This document shows positions 43,168 through 52,559 of a stretch of DNA of 64,000 nt, one piece after another. The stretch comes from Chryseobacterium defluvii (GTDB taxonomy: Bacteria > Bacteroidota > Bacteroidia > Flavobacteriales > Weeksellaceae), in the NCBI RefSeq assembly GCF_014204415.1, contig NZ_JACHLE010000001.1, forward strand, positions 744,001 to 808,000, in the 5' to 3' direction. Each line of letters opens with the position of its first letter. Position 1 is the stretch's first letter. Position numbers and translations under genes: made by a program. The notes below the pieces were generated by a model. It saw only the letters and a list, made by a program, of their open reading frames with translations. It was not told the DNA's origin and made no database searches.

Positions 43168-43722
43168 ATGGAAGAATTAGATCTTATATTAGAATCTGTA
43201 AAACAGGACATGGACGCAGCTATTAAGCATTTGGACCACGCATTTCAAAAGATCAGGGCAGGACGTGCTTCTACGGCAATGGTTCAGGATGTTATGGTAG
43301 AATATTATGGAGCTCCGACTCCCATCAACCAGGTTGCCAACGTTTCTGTACCGGATGCCATGACGATTTCTATTCAACCTTGGGACAAAACAGCCATCAA
43401 TGCTATAGAAAAAGCGATCATCAACTCTAATTTAGGTTTCGCTCCTTCTAACAACGGGGAGAATATTATCCTTAATGTTCCGCCTTTGACAGAGGAAAGG
43501 AGAAGAGATCTGGCAAAGCAGGCTAAAGCGGAAACGGAACAAACAAAAATAGTGATAAGAAATGCGAGACAGGACGGCTTAAAAGAGCTTAAAAGGCTGG
43601 AAGGTGTTTCCGAAGATGTCGTTAAAGGTGTAGAAGAAGATATTCAGGCTCTTACGGATAAATATGTGAAAGTTTGTGACGATCACCTTAAGATAAAAGA
43701 TGCGGAAATTATGAAAGTATAA
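43168..43722 (+). CDS. frr: Ribosome recycling factor
   Basis: The frame opens at 43099, but MEELDLILESVKQDMDAAIKHLDHAFQKIRAGRAS at 43168 (quoted here only as a landmark, in the family's usual form beginning MEEL) is the normal N-terminus, giving 184 aa. Domain I long helices and domain II strands are recognisable: IRAGRAST, YYGAPTPINQVANVSVPD, IQPWDK, NGENIILNVPPLTEERR. It dismantles the post-termination ribosome with EF-G. A strong terminator follows 20 bp after the stop. Confidence 0.97.
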   Translation: MEELDLILESVKQDMDAAIKHLDHAFQKIRAGRASTAMVQDVMVEYYGAPTPINQVANVSVPDAMTISIQPWDKTAINAIEKAIINSNLGFAPSNNGENIILNVPPLTEERRRDLAKQAKAETEQTKIVIRNARQDGLKELKRLEGVSEDVVKGVEEDIQALTDKYVKVCDDHLKIKDAEIMKV

Positions 43723-43742
43723 TTTTTCAGTTCTGAAAATAT

Positions 43743-43777
43743 AAAAAAGAGGTTCCAAAAAATGGAACCTCTTTTTT
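43743..43777 (+). terminator. Terminator of pyrH-frr
   Basis: AAAAAAGAGGTTCC (43743-43756) pairs perfectly with GGAACCTCTTTTTT (43764-43777) over a 7-nt loop: an 8-bp GC-containing stem extended by A/T pairs, with a T6 tail. Confidence 0.9.
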
Positions 43778-43851
43778 ATATAATCCACTATTAAGCTGGT
43801 AGTCTTCGAACTAAGTTCGCAAGTAAAATGAAGAGTTTAAATGCTGTGATT

Positions 43852-43878
43852 GAGATTCTTCCTTCGTCAGAATGACAA
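43852..43878. repeat. REP-like element, copy A
   Basis: GAGATTCTTCCTTCG followed by TCAGAATGACAAA. On the other strand this reads TTTGTCATTCTGA..., the core of a repeat seen also at 52361-52458 and 53756-53833. Only one half is present here. Confidence 0.6.
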
Positions 43879-43892
43879 ATATTTGTTGTAGA

Positions 43893-43922
43893 CAAAAAAA
43901 GATCCGGAATTTCCGAATCTTT
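43893..43922 (-). terminator. Terminator of the LptF/G gene
   Basis: On the minus strand AGATTCGGAA pairs with TTCCGGATCT (complement of 43900-43920, one mismatch) and continues into T7. It lies 33 bp after the permease stop. Confidence 0.75.
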
Positions 43923-43954
43923 CAATCTTTTAATGCTTCAATTTTTCAATGAGC

Positions 43955-45406
43955 TTACTGATACCTCTTATGCTCTTTATTCCTGGAGAATCTTTGGGTG
44001 ATCGGTTTGAATAATGCCTTATACTTTTCAGCATCAAACAGCTGCGAATCCGTAAGCGCCTTATAGGTCATCCATACTCCGAAAGGCAAAAGGATCAGGT
44101 TAGGAAGCCATGCCGCAAGATAAGGATTCATTTTTCCGCTCCATGCAATATTCTCTATTCCCAGATTCATGACATAGAAAATAATGAAGATAACAATGGC
44201 AATAATAACGGGAACTCCCATACCTCCTTTCCTGATAATGGATCCCAGGCTGGCCCCGATGAGGAAGAAAATAATACAGGTAACAGAATAGGAAATGATC
44301 CTTTGCTGGTAAATGATCACCTTGCTGAAATATTTCACATTCGGCCTGATGTCGTTGCTTTTCCCTTCCAGTGTCGACTTCAGGTTATCCAGCCGGCTAT
44401 AGGCACTATAAAGGACCTCCAGCTTCTTATCCGTTTTTAAAGTATCCAGTTTGATCTGGGATTTTACGGGGGCCTTGGCTTTATTTTTATCCATGTAAGC
44501 TACCACCGTATTGGTCTGGCTGATCACATCATTATTGAGGGTAGTAAAAAACTTATCATTTTCTTTCTTGGCCTTCTGAATGGTTTCATCAAGCTGCCCA
44601 TAGGTCTGGAAACGGTAATCATCGGTGATCTGTTCCTTTTCGATGGCTTTATTAATGATCTGGCTTATATCAAAGTGGGAGACAAGGGTATCGAATTTGA
44701 TAGCCTGATCCGGCTGTTTCATCCTTACATTGTCTGATTTCCCGGCAAAATTATCTTCAAATACATATCCGTTGTACAGCACCAGCTTAAGATAATTGCT
44801 ATTGGCAGCAGGGACAAACTTTCCTTTTTGGGCAACAATGGTCTGCTGATTTTCAAACGTGCTTGCTTTTCTATGAACAAAAACGCCTTCAATATCATCA
44901 CCGGTATCGTTCATTATATCAAACTTTACCATATATCCCGGGATCTGATCGATAAACTGTCCCGGAGTAAAATTAAGAGCCGGTTTTGTCTGTGCTATAT
45001 TAAAAAGCATGTTCTTTGCCTTCCTCTGAAAATCGGGAATGATATTATTGGAAAATAAGAACAGTAAAACGGCAAGGCCTACCGACACCCCCAAAAGCGG
45101 CATCATTACCCTAGTCAAGGAAATTCCGGCAGCCTTCATGGCAGCAAGCTCATACCTTTCCCCAAACTCCCCGAATGACATGATGCTTGCCAAAAGGATC
45201 GTAAGCGGCATTACCATACTGATAACACTTACCCCGAGGTAAAAAAGAAGTTTAAGGATCTGCCAGTAGCTTAATCCTTTCCCCATAAACTGACCCAACT
45301 GAACCCAGATAATGTTTACAATAAAGATGAAAAACAATACACTGAATATAAAGAAAAAAGGCCCGAAGAAGGTTTTTATGATATATCGGTCTAGTATTTT
45401 AAACAT
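43955..45406 (-). CDS. LptF/LptG-family permease
   Basis: A 483-aa inner-membrane protein of the YjgP/YjgQ family. There are three membrane helices at the N-terminus (residues about 12-33, 55-80, 98-120), a large periplasmic beta-jellyroll, a Lys/Asp-rich insertion (residues about 260-330), and three C-terminal helices. Landmarks: MFKILDRYIIKTFFGPFFFIF and LASIMSFGEFGERYELAAMKAAGIS. It helps extract LPS from the inner membrane. Whether it is LptF or LptG cannot be told. It follows lolA on the same strand. Confidence 0.9.
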   Translation of the reverse strand: MFKILDRYIIKTFFGPFFFIFSVLFFIFIVNIIWVQLGQFMGKGLSYWQILKLLFYLGVSVISMVMPLTILLASIMSFGEFGERYELAAMKAAGISLTRVMMPLLGVSVGLAVLLFLFSNNIIPDFQRKAKNMLFNIAQTKPALNFTPGQFIDQIPGYMVKFDIMNDTGDDIEGVFVHRKASTFENQQTIVAQKGKFVPAANSNYLKLVLYNGYVFEDNFAGKSDNVRMKQPDQAIKFDTLVSHFDISQIINKAIEKEQITDDYRFQTYGQLDETIQKAKKENDKFFTTLNNDVISQTNTVVAYMDKNKAKAPVKSQIKLDTLKTDKKLEVLYSAYSRLDNLKSTLEGKSNDIRPNVKYFSKVIIYQQRIISYSVTCIIFFLIGASLGSIIRKGGMGVPVIIAIVIFIIFYVMNLGIENIAWSGKMNPYLAAWLPNLILLPFGVWMTYKALTDSQLFDAEKYKALFKPITQRFSRNKEHKRYQ

Positions 45407-45421
45407 TCGCCAAAATTAATC

Positions 45422-45452
45422 AAAAAGCCACAAACTTTACTTGTGGCTTTTT
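45422..45452. terminator. Hairpin between lolA and the LptF/G gene
   Basis: AAAAAGCCACAA (45422-45433) pairs perfectly with TTGTGGCTTTTT (45441-45452); a terminator in either direction. It sits just before the permease start on the minus strand, so the permease is probably transcribed separately from lolA. Confidence 0.7.
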
Positions 45453-45479
45453 ATATTTTATGATTTTTTATAATTAAGT

Positions 45480-45517
45480 AAAAAGGCAGAAGGGTAAAAC
45501 TGCTTATTTGCCTTTTT
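45480..45517 (-). terminator. Terminator directly after lolA
   Basis: AAAAAGGCA (45480-45488) and TGCCTTTTT (45509-45517) are perfect arms with a 20-nt loop, 7 bp after the lolA stop, with a T-rich end on the minus strand. With the hairpin at 45422 it forms a tandem terminator. Confidence 0.6.
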
Positions 45518-45523
45518 GCGGTT

Positions 45524-46171
45524 TTACAATTCCGTTATGATGTAATTTTTAAATTTATTCTTATCAAAAACAAACATATTCGGATTCAGCTCCTGATTTT
45601 CCTTGTATTCTTTAATGGCAATTACGGCAACATCCTTATTGGTTCCGTGCTGCTCCAGTTTTACCATCTGTTTTTTTGCTGAATCTACAAACAGATAAAC
45701 GTATTTCAATCCGTTGGATTTTACAGGAGTAAGTTTAATAAAATCCGTATTCACACCGTTCACCTTTTTTTTACCACCATAGGTTACATTATATTCGTTC
45801 CTGTACGTTGTAAGGTAATTGATAGGGGAGAACATGATGCTGCTTCCGTTAGGTTTTGCAATCGTTACTTCCATATCTTCGGTATTGATATTGTAGATCT
45901 TGTTGCCATCAAAGATCTGCTCCGTCTCCATGATTTTCAGTTTATACTTATCTCCTGCAGAATAATAGATTCCGGGTTCTGTTTTAGTTACCTGCCCGTT
46001 AATACCACTTCCGAAAGAGAACTTAAAATAGGAATTCTTTTTAGAATTGTAGTTCGATGTGATATCGTCTAATATTTTCTTAGCTTTTGCATCAATCTTC
46101 TGTGCATTGGCCAATCCGACTGCTCCTACAACAAAACTCCCCAATATGATCTTTGATATTATATTTTTCAT
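45524..46171 (-). CDS. LolA-family outer-membrane lipoprotein carrier protein
   Basis: A 215-aa periplasmic protein. Signal peptide MKNIISKIILGSFVVGAVGLANAQ; the mature half-barrel opens with DAKAKKILDDITSNYNSKKNSYFKF (landmark KKILDDI) and has YSAGDKYKLKIMETEQIFDGNKIYNI and KYVYLFVDSAKKQMVKL in the usual order. It carries lipoproteins across the periplasm. It is 80 bp downstream of ftsK on the same strand, a pairing also seen in Proteobacteria. Confidence 0.88.
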   Translation of the reverse strand: MKNIISKIILGSFVVGAVGLANAQKIDAKAKKILDDITSNYNSKKNSYFKFSFGSGINGQVTKTEPGIYYSAGDKYKLKIMETEQIFDGNKIYNINTEDMEVTIAKPNGSSIMFSPINYLTTYRNEYNVTYGGKKKVNGVNTDFIKLTPVKSNGLKYVYLFVDSAKKQMVKLEQHGTNKDVAVIAIKEYKENQELNPNMFVFDKNKFKNYIITEL

Positions 46172-46250
46172 TTTTTTTACTAATTAAATAATCTTTTAAG
46201 CTTTAGACATTTTCTGATCTCAAAAGTTAAATACAATAATGTTTTTCCTT

Positions 46251-48773
46251 TTAATTACGCAGATCTTCCAAAAACTGTTCCAAAGAATGAAGGTCACTGA
46301 TCAAAACCTCTCTTGCTTTAGCTCCGTTAAATCCTCCTACAATACCGCTTGCTTCCAGCTGATCCATAATTCTGCCTGCTCTGTTGTACCCCAGTTTTAA
46401 CTGTCTCTGAAGCATAGAAGTAGAACCTTGCTGGGTAGAAACGATAATTCTTGCTGCTTCTTCAAATAAAGCATCCTTCTCGTTTGGATCAAATGCGCCT
46501 ACAGTACTTGAAGAGTCTTCGGAAACATATTCAGGAAGCATAAATGCAGAAGCATATCCTTTTTGCTCTCCAATGTATTCCGCAATTCTTTCCACTTCCG
46601 GAGTATCAACAAAAGCACACTGAAGCCTTAGGATCTCGTTTCCGTTAAAATAAAGCATGTCTCCCTTACCAATCAACTGATCTGCTCCCGGCGAATCAAG
46701 GATCGTTCTTGAATCTACACTGGATATTACCCTGAAAGCAGCTCTTGCAGGGAAGTTAGCTTTGATCATCCCCGTAATTACGTTTACGGAAGGCCTTTGG
46801 GTAGCAACAATCAGGTGAATACCTACAGCTCTTGCCAGCTGAGCCAGTCTTGCAATAGGCAATTCAACTTCTTTTCCGGCAGTCATAATTAAATCTGCAA
46901 ATTCATCAACTACCAGAACTATATAAGGTAAATAACGGTGTCCGTTCTCAGGATTCAATTTTCTCTCGCTGAATTTTTTATTGTATTCCTTTAAATTCTT
47001 ACAGAAAGCATTCTTAAGAAGATCATATCGGGTATCCATCTCAATACATAGAGAATTCAGTGTATTGATCACTTTATTGGTATCTGTAATAATGGCTTCA
47101 TCCGTATCTGGGAGTTTGGCAAGATAATGTCTTTCAATTTTTGAATATAAAGAAAGTTCCACCTTTTTAGGGTCTACCATCACGAACTTCAACTCACTCG
47201 GATGTTTTTTATAGAGTAGGGAAGTAAGGATAGCATTGATCCCAACCGATTTACCCTGACCAGTTGCCCCCGCCATCAGTAAGTGAGGCATTTTAGACAG
47301 GTCTGCCATGAAAATTTCATTGGAGATCGTCTTCCCGAATACTACAGGCAGATCCATATCCGTATTTTGGAATTTCTGTGAGGCAATCACAGAACGCATG
47401 GAAACCATAGTAGGATTTTTTCTCGGAACCTCGATCCCAATCGTTCCTTTTCCGGGCATTGGTGCAATAATCCTGATCCCTAATGCAGAAAGATTCAAGG
47501 CGATATCATCCTGCAGTTTTTTAATCGCTGCCACTCTGATCCCTGCTTCCGGCACGATCTCATATAAGGTAACAGTAGGCCCGATCGTGGCTTTAATTTC
47601 AGCAATTCCTACATTAAAGTTCTTTAAAAGGCCTACGATCTTATTCTTATTTTCTTCTAATTCTTCTTTATTAATGGAAATTTCTTCACTTCCGTAATCC
47701 TTCAGTAGATCTACCGAAGGCATGTGGAAATTAGCCAGATCCAGCTTCTGGTCATACAAACCGTGCTTTTCAACAAGTTCCTGGGATTTCCTTTCTGAAT
47801 CATCCAAAATATCCACTACAGGAGCTACTTCAACATTAAACTTAATGTCTTCTTTTTGTGCCGTTGAAGTTTTAGCCTCAAAAGCCTGCTCCGGAGTGGA
47901 AATAGGTGCTGTAGGTTTTGTATTAAGGTTCAGGTTGACAGATTGTGAAAAATCTTTTTGATCTTCTTCCTCGAAAGAAGTCTGGTTAGGAGTTACTATC
48001 GGTTCAAAATTAGTTGAAACCGGTACTTCCGGAAAACCTTTCGGAACACTTACAGGTTCCTGTACCTTACTGTTATCTGTAGTATCCGTTACTGAAACAT
48101 TCAATGGTGCATCCTTCATCTCTTCTTCAAGCTCGTTGTCCGCTTCGAAGTTCTCATCAGAATTCGGCATCATGGATTTTACCCTTCCTATCGTATTCTC
48201 ATTAATTTCTTCTAACCTGGCTTTAATAGAGCCTGGACGAAGATTGAACTCCAGAATGAAGTACAAAATGATACTTGCTGCCAATACCAGCCAAAGCCCC
48301 ACAGTTCCTATAATAGCCTTAAGGGAATCCATAACCTGGTAACCGTATACTCCGCCTAAAACGCCCTGCCCTTTGGTAACAGCTCCCATAAAGATGGGAA
48401 GCCAGCAGATAAAAAACAAAGAATGCCCAACCGTTTTCCAAGGTTTGAAAATCTTCTTTTTCAGGATCAGCGTTCCAAAAACAAAAAATAAAAATGCAAT
48501 GATAAAAGAGGCAACCCCAATACTTTCGAATATAAAGATATTTCCCAGCCAGTCACCCACCTTTCCGAAAATATTCGAAGATTGTATACTTTTATCCAGC
48601 ATGGTCCCCGCCTGGCTCTGATCCGCCTTCCAGTTCATCAGATAAGAAATGAACGAAAAGGTAAGCACCACAGAAAAAAGTATAAAGGTAAGCCCGAAAA
48701 ATATCCGTGGCTTAGATAAAATTCTGCCTTTTTCAGGCGATTCCGCTTGTTTGTTTTGTGTCTTTCTATCCAT
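46251..48773 (-). CDS. ftsK: FtsK/SpoIIIE DNA translocase
   Basis: An 840-aa translocase that clears chromosome DNA from the division septum. Four membrane helices in the first 190 residues, a Pro/Thr/Glu-rich linker of about 150 residues, then the alpha/beta motor: Walker A LLMAGATGQGKSVGINAIL, Walker B YIVLVVDEFADLIM, and LAQLARAVGIHLIVATQRPSV. The gamma winged-helix for polar-sequence recognition is at the C-terminus (STSMLQRQLKLGYNRAGRIMDQLE). Complete. Confidence 0.96.
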   Translation of the reverse strand: MDRKTQNKQAESPEKGRILSKPRIFFGLTFILFSVVLTFSFISYLMNWKADQSQAGTMLDKSIQSSNIFGKVGDWLGNIFIFESIGVASFIIAFLFFVFGTLILKKKIFKPWKTVGHSLFFICWLPIFMGAVTKGQGVLGGVYGYQVMDSLKAIIGTVGLWLVLAASIILYFILEFNLRPGSIKARLEEINENTIGRVKSMMPNSDENFEADNELEEEMKDAPLNVSVTDTTDNSKVQEPVSVPKGFPEVPVSTNFEPIVTPNQTSFEEEDQKDFSQSVNLNLNTKPTAPISTPEQAFEAKTSTAQKEDIKFNVEVAPVVDILDDSERKSQELVEKHGLYDQKLDLANFHMPSVDLLKDYGSEEISINKEELEENKNKIVGLLKNFNVGIAEIKATIGPTVTLYEIVPEAGIRVAAIKKLQDDIALNLSALGIRIIAPMPGKGTIGIEVPRKNPTMVSMRSVIASQKFQNTDMDLPVVFGKTISNEIFMADLSKMPHLLMAGATGQGKSVGINAILTSLLYKKHPSELKFVMVDPKKVELSLYSKIERHYLAKLPDTDEAIITDTNKVINTLNSLCIEMDTRYDLLKNAFCKNLKEYNKKFSERKLNPENGHRYLPYIVLVVDEFADLIMTAGKEVELPIARLAQLARAVGIHLIVATQRPSVNVITGMIKANFPARAAFRVISSVDSRTILDSPGADQLIGKGDMLYFNGNEILRLQCAFVDTPEVERIAEYIGEQKGYASAFMLPEYVSEDSSSTVGAFDPNEKDALFEEAARIIVSTQQGSTSMLQRQLKLGYNRAGRIMDQLEASGIVGGFNGAKAREVLISDLHSLEQFLEDLRN

Positions 48774-48787
48774 AATATCAATGTGGG

Positions 48788-48795
48788 CAAATTTA
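48788..48795 (-). promoter_or_regulatory. Possible -7 box of ftsK
   Basis: TAAATTTG on the minus strand, 14 bp before the ftsK start. No TTG lies at the right distance upstream. Confidence 0.35.
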
Positions 48796-48974
48796 ATGTT
48801 TTTTCGAGATTAAAAGAATCTTTTTTCCCTGAAAAATATATTCGGCTGAAAAGCAGAATTTCCTGATATTCTGCTTAAAAACCAACCTTATTAAGAATGA
48901 ATCAAAATAAGGATCAACAGGCTTTAAAATGACAAATAACAGTTTTTTTTATCGACCTTTTAATTAATCATCCT

Positions 48975-48982
48975 TATTTTTG
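48975..48982 (+). promoter_or_regulatory. Possible -7 box of the CcsBA gene; decides its start
   Basis: TATTTTTG fits TANNTTTG. Transcription would begin about 7 bp later, beyond the first ATG (48984), which favours the second in-frame ATG at 49002 as the start. A -33 partner is not evident. Confidence 0.4.
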
Positions 48983-49001
48983 CATGTCAAGTAAAAAAAT
49001 C

Positions 49002-52000
49002 ATGAAGAAGCTCCAGGATATTCTTATTTCAACCAGAACAATGGCTGTGTTATTGCTGGTTTATGCATTTGCGATGGCTTATGCTACATTCTTAGAAAAT
49101 GACTACGGAACCCCAACTGCAAAAGCATTAATTTATGAAGCCAAATGGTTTGAACTGATCATGTTCCTGCTTATTTTGAATTTCATCGGAAATATCGGAA
49201 GATACAGGCTCTGGAGGAGAGAAAAATGGCCTGTTCTGGTATTTCACCTTGCCTTCGTGCTTATTTTTATTGGCGGAGCTATTACAAGATACATCAGTTT
49301 TGAAGGAACCATGCACATCAGGGAAGGAGAAACCTCCAATGAGATTGTGACCGACAGAAATTTCTTTAAAATCCAGATCGAAGAAAAAGGCGATGTTCTC
49401 AACTATCAGGATATTCCTTATTTAATGTCTCCTTTACATAAGGATTTTAAAGCAACTTATGATTTCCACGGAAAAAAGGTCAAGATTTTTGCCAAAGACT
49501 ATGTCCAGAGAAAAAAAGACAGCCTGATCGCAGACCCTAATGGTGCCGAATACCTTCATTTAGTATCTACAGGACAGACCGGAAGACAGAATATCTATAT
49601 TAAACAGGGAGAAACCAAGTCGATCAACGGGACATTGGTAACGTTCAACAGAGCTATTGAAGGCGCAGTTGAATTTAAAAATGAGGGCGGAAAATTATTT
49701 ATTAAAACCCCTGTGGATGCAACCTATATGACGATGGCAACCCAGGCTACGGGAAATACCAGAAAAAATGAATTCCAGCCTTTGGCACTGAGAAGCTTGT
49801 ATAGCATTAATGAACTGAAGCTGGTAGTGCCTGAGGGCCTTAGAAAAGGAAAACTATTAGCTTTTGAAGGCGACAGGAAGAAAGACGTGAATGTTCCGGA
49901 TATGCTTACCGTAGAAATCCAGGGCCCTAAGACCAAGCAATTGGTTGACCTTTCAGTTGAAAAAGGAAACCCGAATGCTTATAAGCAGGTGACTATGGAC
50001 GGATTTAACATTATGGTCGGATTTGGCCCTAAGGTTTACAATACACCTTTTGCCCTGAAACTGGATGATTTCGTGATGGAGACTTATCCGGGAAGCTCAT
50101 CGCCGAGTGCTTATGAAAGCCATGTTAAAATTATTGACCAAGGGAAACAGATCCCTTATAAAATTTATATGAATCACGTCTTAAATCATGGCGGATACCG
50201 TTTCTTCCAGGCCAGTTTTGATCCTGACAGGATGGGAACCGTACTATCCGTAAACCATGATTACTGGGGGACTCTGATCTCTTATATCGGATATACATTT
50301 TTATTTTTAGGAATGTTCCTGATTTTTTTCTGGAAAGGATCTCATTTCTGGAAACTTAATAAAATGTTGACAGATGTGAACAAGAAAAGAGCAGTAACTA
50401 TAGTTTTACTATTATTAAGCTTAGGTTTAAATGCTCAGAAAATTGAAACCCACGGAACAACCGATGGAAGCAGGGAACATATCCACGTAGAAGGAGACGG
50501 GCATAATCACACACCTGCTCCATCTGCACAACCGCTTGATGGTGCTGTCCCAAAGCAGAACTCTCTGGCAACACCAATGAGCAAAATGAGAATGATCTCT
50601 CCTGATGAGATCATCGGCAGAAATAAGATCAGTCAAGAGCATGCTGATAAATTCGGGTATCTTCTGGTGCAGAATTTTGAAGGAAGAATTGTTCCGATCA
50701 ATACAGAAGCTTTGGATATTTTAAGAAAGCTGTATAAAAAGGATGAGTTTAAAGGAACAGACGGAAAATCCCTTACTGCCAATCAATGGTTCTTATCCAT
50801 CAATACCGACACTCCAAGCTGGACTATGGTTCCTATTATTAAAATCGGGACAAAAGGAGGGGATGAGCTGAAAAAGAAGACAAAAGCCAATGATGATGGA
50901 TATACTTCCTTAATGAACCTTTTCCCGGCGGATGCTAACGGAAATCTTACATATATTCTTGAACATGATTATAATGCAGCATTCCGTAAAAAGCCTGCTG
51001 AACAAACCAATTATGACAAAGAGGTTATTTCGGTTAATGAAAGGGTACAGATCTTTAATGAATTTTTCAGCGGACAGTTCATGAGAATTGTTCCCGTAAA
51101 AAATGACCCAAACCACACATGGCATTCATGGCTGGACCAGAAATTCGAACCGGATATGGAGTCACAGCAGGTGATGGGGCCATACTTTGCGGAAGTGCTT
51201 GCAGCACAGCAGTCCGGAAACTGGAGCAAGGCAGATACGGAGCTGGCAAAGCTTTCAGAATATCAGCAGAAATGGGGCAAAAGTGTTGTTCCTGCGAAAT
51301 CCAAAGTTGACCTGGAAGTTTTCATGAATAAAGTGAATATCAACTTCAAATTATTGATTTTCTATACTTTAATTGGTGGATTGCTTTTGATCTTAGGATT
51401 TATTGAATTGTTCAAACCGAATAGAATTTTAAACAGGATTATTAAAGGTATTATCGCCCTTGGTTTACTAGGCTATCTTTTGCATTTCTTAGGATTGGTG
51501 GCAAGATGGTATATTTCAGGACACGCACCGTGGAGTAATGGGTATGAAGCCATTATCTTCATTTCCTGGGTAGGGATTTCGGCGGGATTGCTGCTTTACA
51601 GAAACTCAAATGCCCTGATCCCGGCAGCAGGATTTATGGTGGCCGTTATTATGATGGGATTTGCGCATGGAGGTTCTGCACTTGATCCACAGATCACTCC
51701 GCTTGTTCCTGTATTGAAATCTTACTGGCTCATCGTTCACGTAGCCATTATCACATCAAGTTACGGTTTCTTTGCCCTTTCAATGATCATAGCTGTGATC
51801 TGTCTGGTATTTTACATTATTTCAGGCAGAAATACGCACCAGATCCATCATGATACTACCTTAAAGGAATTGACTATTGTTTCTGAAATGTCATTGACCA
51901 TCGGATTATTTGCTTTAACGGTAGGAAACTTTTTAGGAGGGATCTGGGCTAATGAATCCTGGGGAAGATACTGGAGCTGGGACCCGAAGGAAACCTGGGC

Positions 52001-52280
52001 CTTCATTTCCATCATGGTGTATGCTTTTGTACTGCATATGAGACTTGTTCCGGGATTGAGAAGCAGATGGGCATTCCATGTAGCAGCCATGTTTGCTTTT
52101 TGTTCAATGGTTATGACGTATTTCGGAGTCAATTATTATTTGAGCGGATTGCATTCCTACGCAGCAGGAGATCCGGTTCCGGTTCCGGCATGGGTTTATA
52201 TTGGAATTTCCACTATGATTGCCCTGTCAGCTATATCTTATTTTAAGTTTAAAGCGTTGACAAAAACTTTGAAAAAATAA
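49002..52280 (+). CDS. Fused CcsB-CcsA (ResB-ResC) cytochrome c synthase
   Basis: A large system II cytochrome c biogenesis protein (1092 aa from 49002; the frame opens at 48984). The N-terminal half is ResB/CcsB-like: helices at about 13-30, 45-65 and 80-98, then a long periplasmic domain and a further helix near 435. A region with the His-rich HIHVEGDGHNHTP and a second periplasmic domain follow. The C-terminal half is CcsA with about eight helices and the heme-handling WWD motif WGRYWSWDPKETWAF. It exports heme and attaches it to apocytochromes. It is a single gene here, followed by a terminator. Confidence 0.93.
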   Translation: MKKLQDILISTRTMAVLLLVYAFAMAYATFLENDYGTPTAKALIYEAKWFELIMFLLILNFIGNIGRYRLWRREKWPVLVFHLAFVLIFIGGAITRYISFEGTMHIREGETSNEIVTDRNFFKIQIEEKGDVLNYQDIPYLMSPLHKDFKATYDFHGKKVKIFAKDYVQRKKDSLIADPNGAEYLHLVSTGQTGRQNIYIKQGETKSINGTLVTFNRAIEGAVEFKNEGGKLFIKTPVDATYMTMATQATGNTRKNEFQPLALRSLYSINELKLVVPEGLRKGKLLAFEGDRKKDVNVPDMLTVEIQGPKTKQLVDLSVEKGNPNAYKQVTMDGFNIMVGFGPKVYNTPFALKLDDFVMETYPGSSSPSAYESHVKIIDQGKQIPYKIYMNHVLNHGGYRFFQASFDPDRMGTVLSVNHDYWGTLISYIGYTFLFLGMFLIFFWKGSHFWKLNKMLTDVNKKRAVTIVLLLLSLGLNAQKIETHGTTDGSREHIHVEGDGHNHTPAPSAQPLDGAVPKQNSLATPMSKMRMISPDEIIGRNKISQEHADKFGYLLVQNFEGRIVPINTEALDILRKLYKKDEFKGTDGKSLTANQWFLSINTDTPSWTMVPIIKIGTKGGDELKKKTKANDDGYTSLMNLFPADANGNLTYILEHDYNAAFRKKPAEQTNYDKEVISVNERVQIFNEFFSGQFMRIVPVKNDPNHTWHSWLDQKFEPDMESQQVMGPYFAEVLAAQQSGNWSKADTELAKLSEYQQKWGKSVVPAKSKVDLEVFMNKVNINFKLLIFYTLIGGLLLILGFIELFKPNRILNRIIKGIIALGLLGYLLHFLGLVARWYISGHAPWSNGYEAIIFISWVGISAGLLLYRNSNALIPAAGFMVAVIMMGFAHGGSALDPQITPLVPVLKSYWLIVHVAIITSSYGFFALSMIIAVICLVFYIISGRNTHQIHHDTTLKELTIVSEMSLTIGLFALTVGNFLGGIWANESWGRYWSWDPKETWAFISIMVYAFVLHMRLVPGLRSRWAFHVAAMFAFCSMVMTYFGVNYYLSGLHSYAAGDPVPVPAWVYIGISTMIALSAISYFKFKALTKTLKK

Positions 52281-52301
52281 TTCAAAATTTAAATACGATA
52301 G

Positions 52302-52330
52302 AATCCCGGAATTTTTTTCGGGATTTTTTT
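52302..52330 (+). terminator. Terminator of the CcsBA gene
   Basis: AATCCCG (52302-52308) pairs perfectly with CGGGATT (52319-52325) and continues in T residues, 22 bp after the stop. Confidence 0.85.
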
Positions 52331-52360
52331 ATCCAAAAAAATAAGTGTTAAAAAATTAAG

Positions 52361-52458
52361 CAGATGCTTCGACTCCGCTCAGCATGACATGGTAACAAAT
52401 TCACCTTAAAAACTTGTTAGTATTATGAAGTCATACCGAGCCGAGTTGAAGCATCTGG
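52361..52458. repeat. REP-like palindrome, copy B
   Basis: The left arm CAGATGCTTCGACTCCGCTC (52361-52380), continuing AGCATGACA, and the right arm 52414-52458 (ending GTTGAAGCATCTGG) are inverted with about five mismatches over the first 28 bp. The centre is about 20 bp of unrelated sequence. It is related to the repeats at 43852 and 53756 through the GTCAT(T/G)CTGA core. Confidence 0.7.
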
Positions 52459-52476
52459 AATATTAAAACAGAAAAA

Positions 52477-52511
52477 ACTTAAAATTCATAACTCATAATT
52501 CAAAACTTATA
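52477..52511. repeat. Five phased heptads before the SPFH gene
   Basis: ACTTAAA ATTCATA ACTCATA ATTCAAA ACTTATA: five units of exactly 7 bp with consensus AYTYAWA, without indels. It shares the 7-bp period of the other intergenic repeats here, with a different unit. Confidence 0.55.
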
Positions 52512-52559
52512 TATATCTTTATGATATCAAAATAATATCAATTTTTTAAAATTACAATC

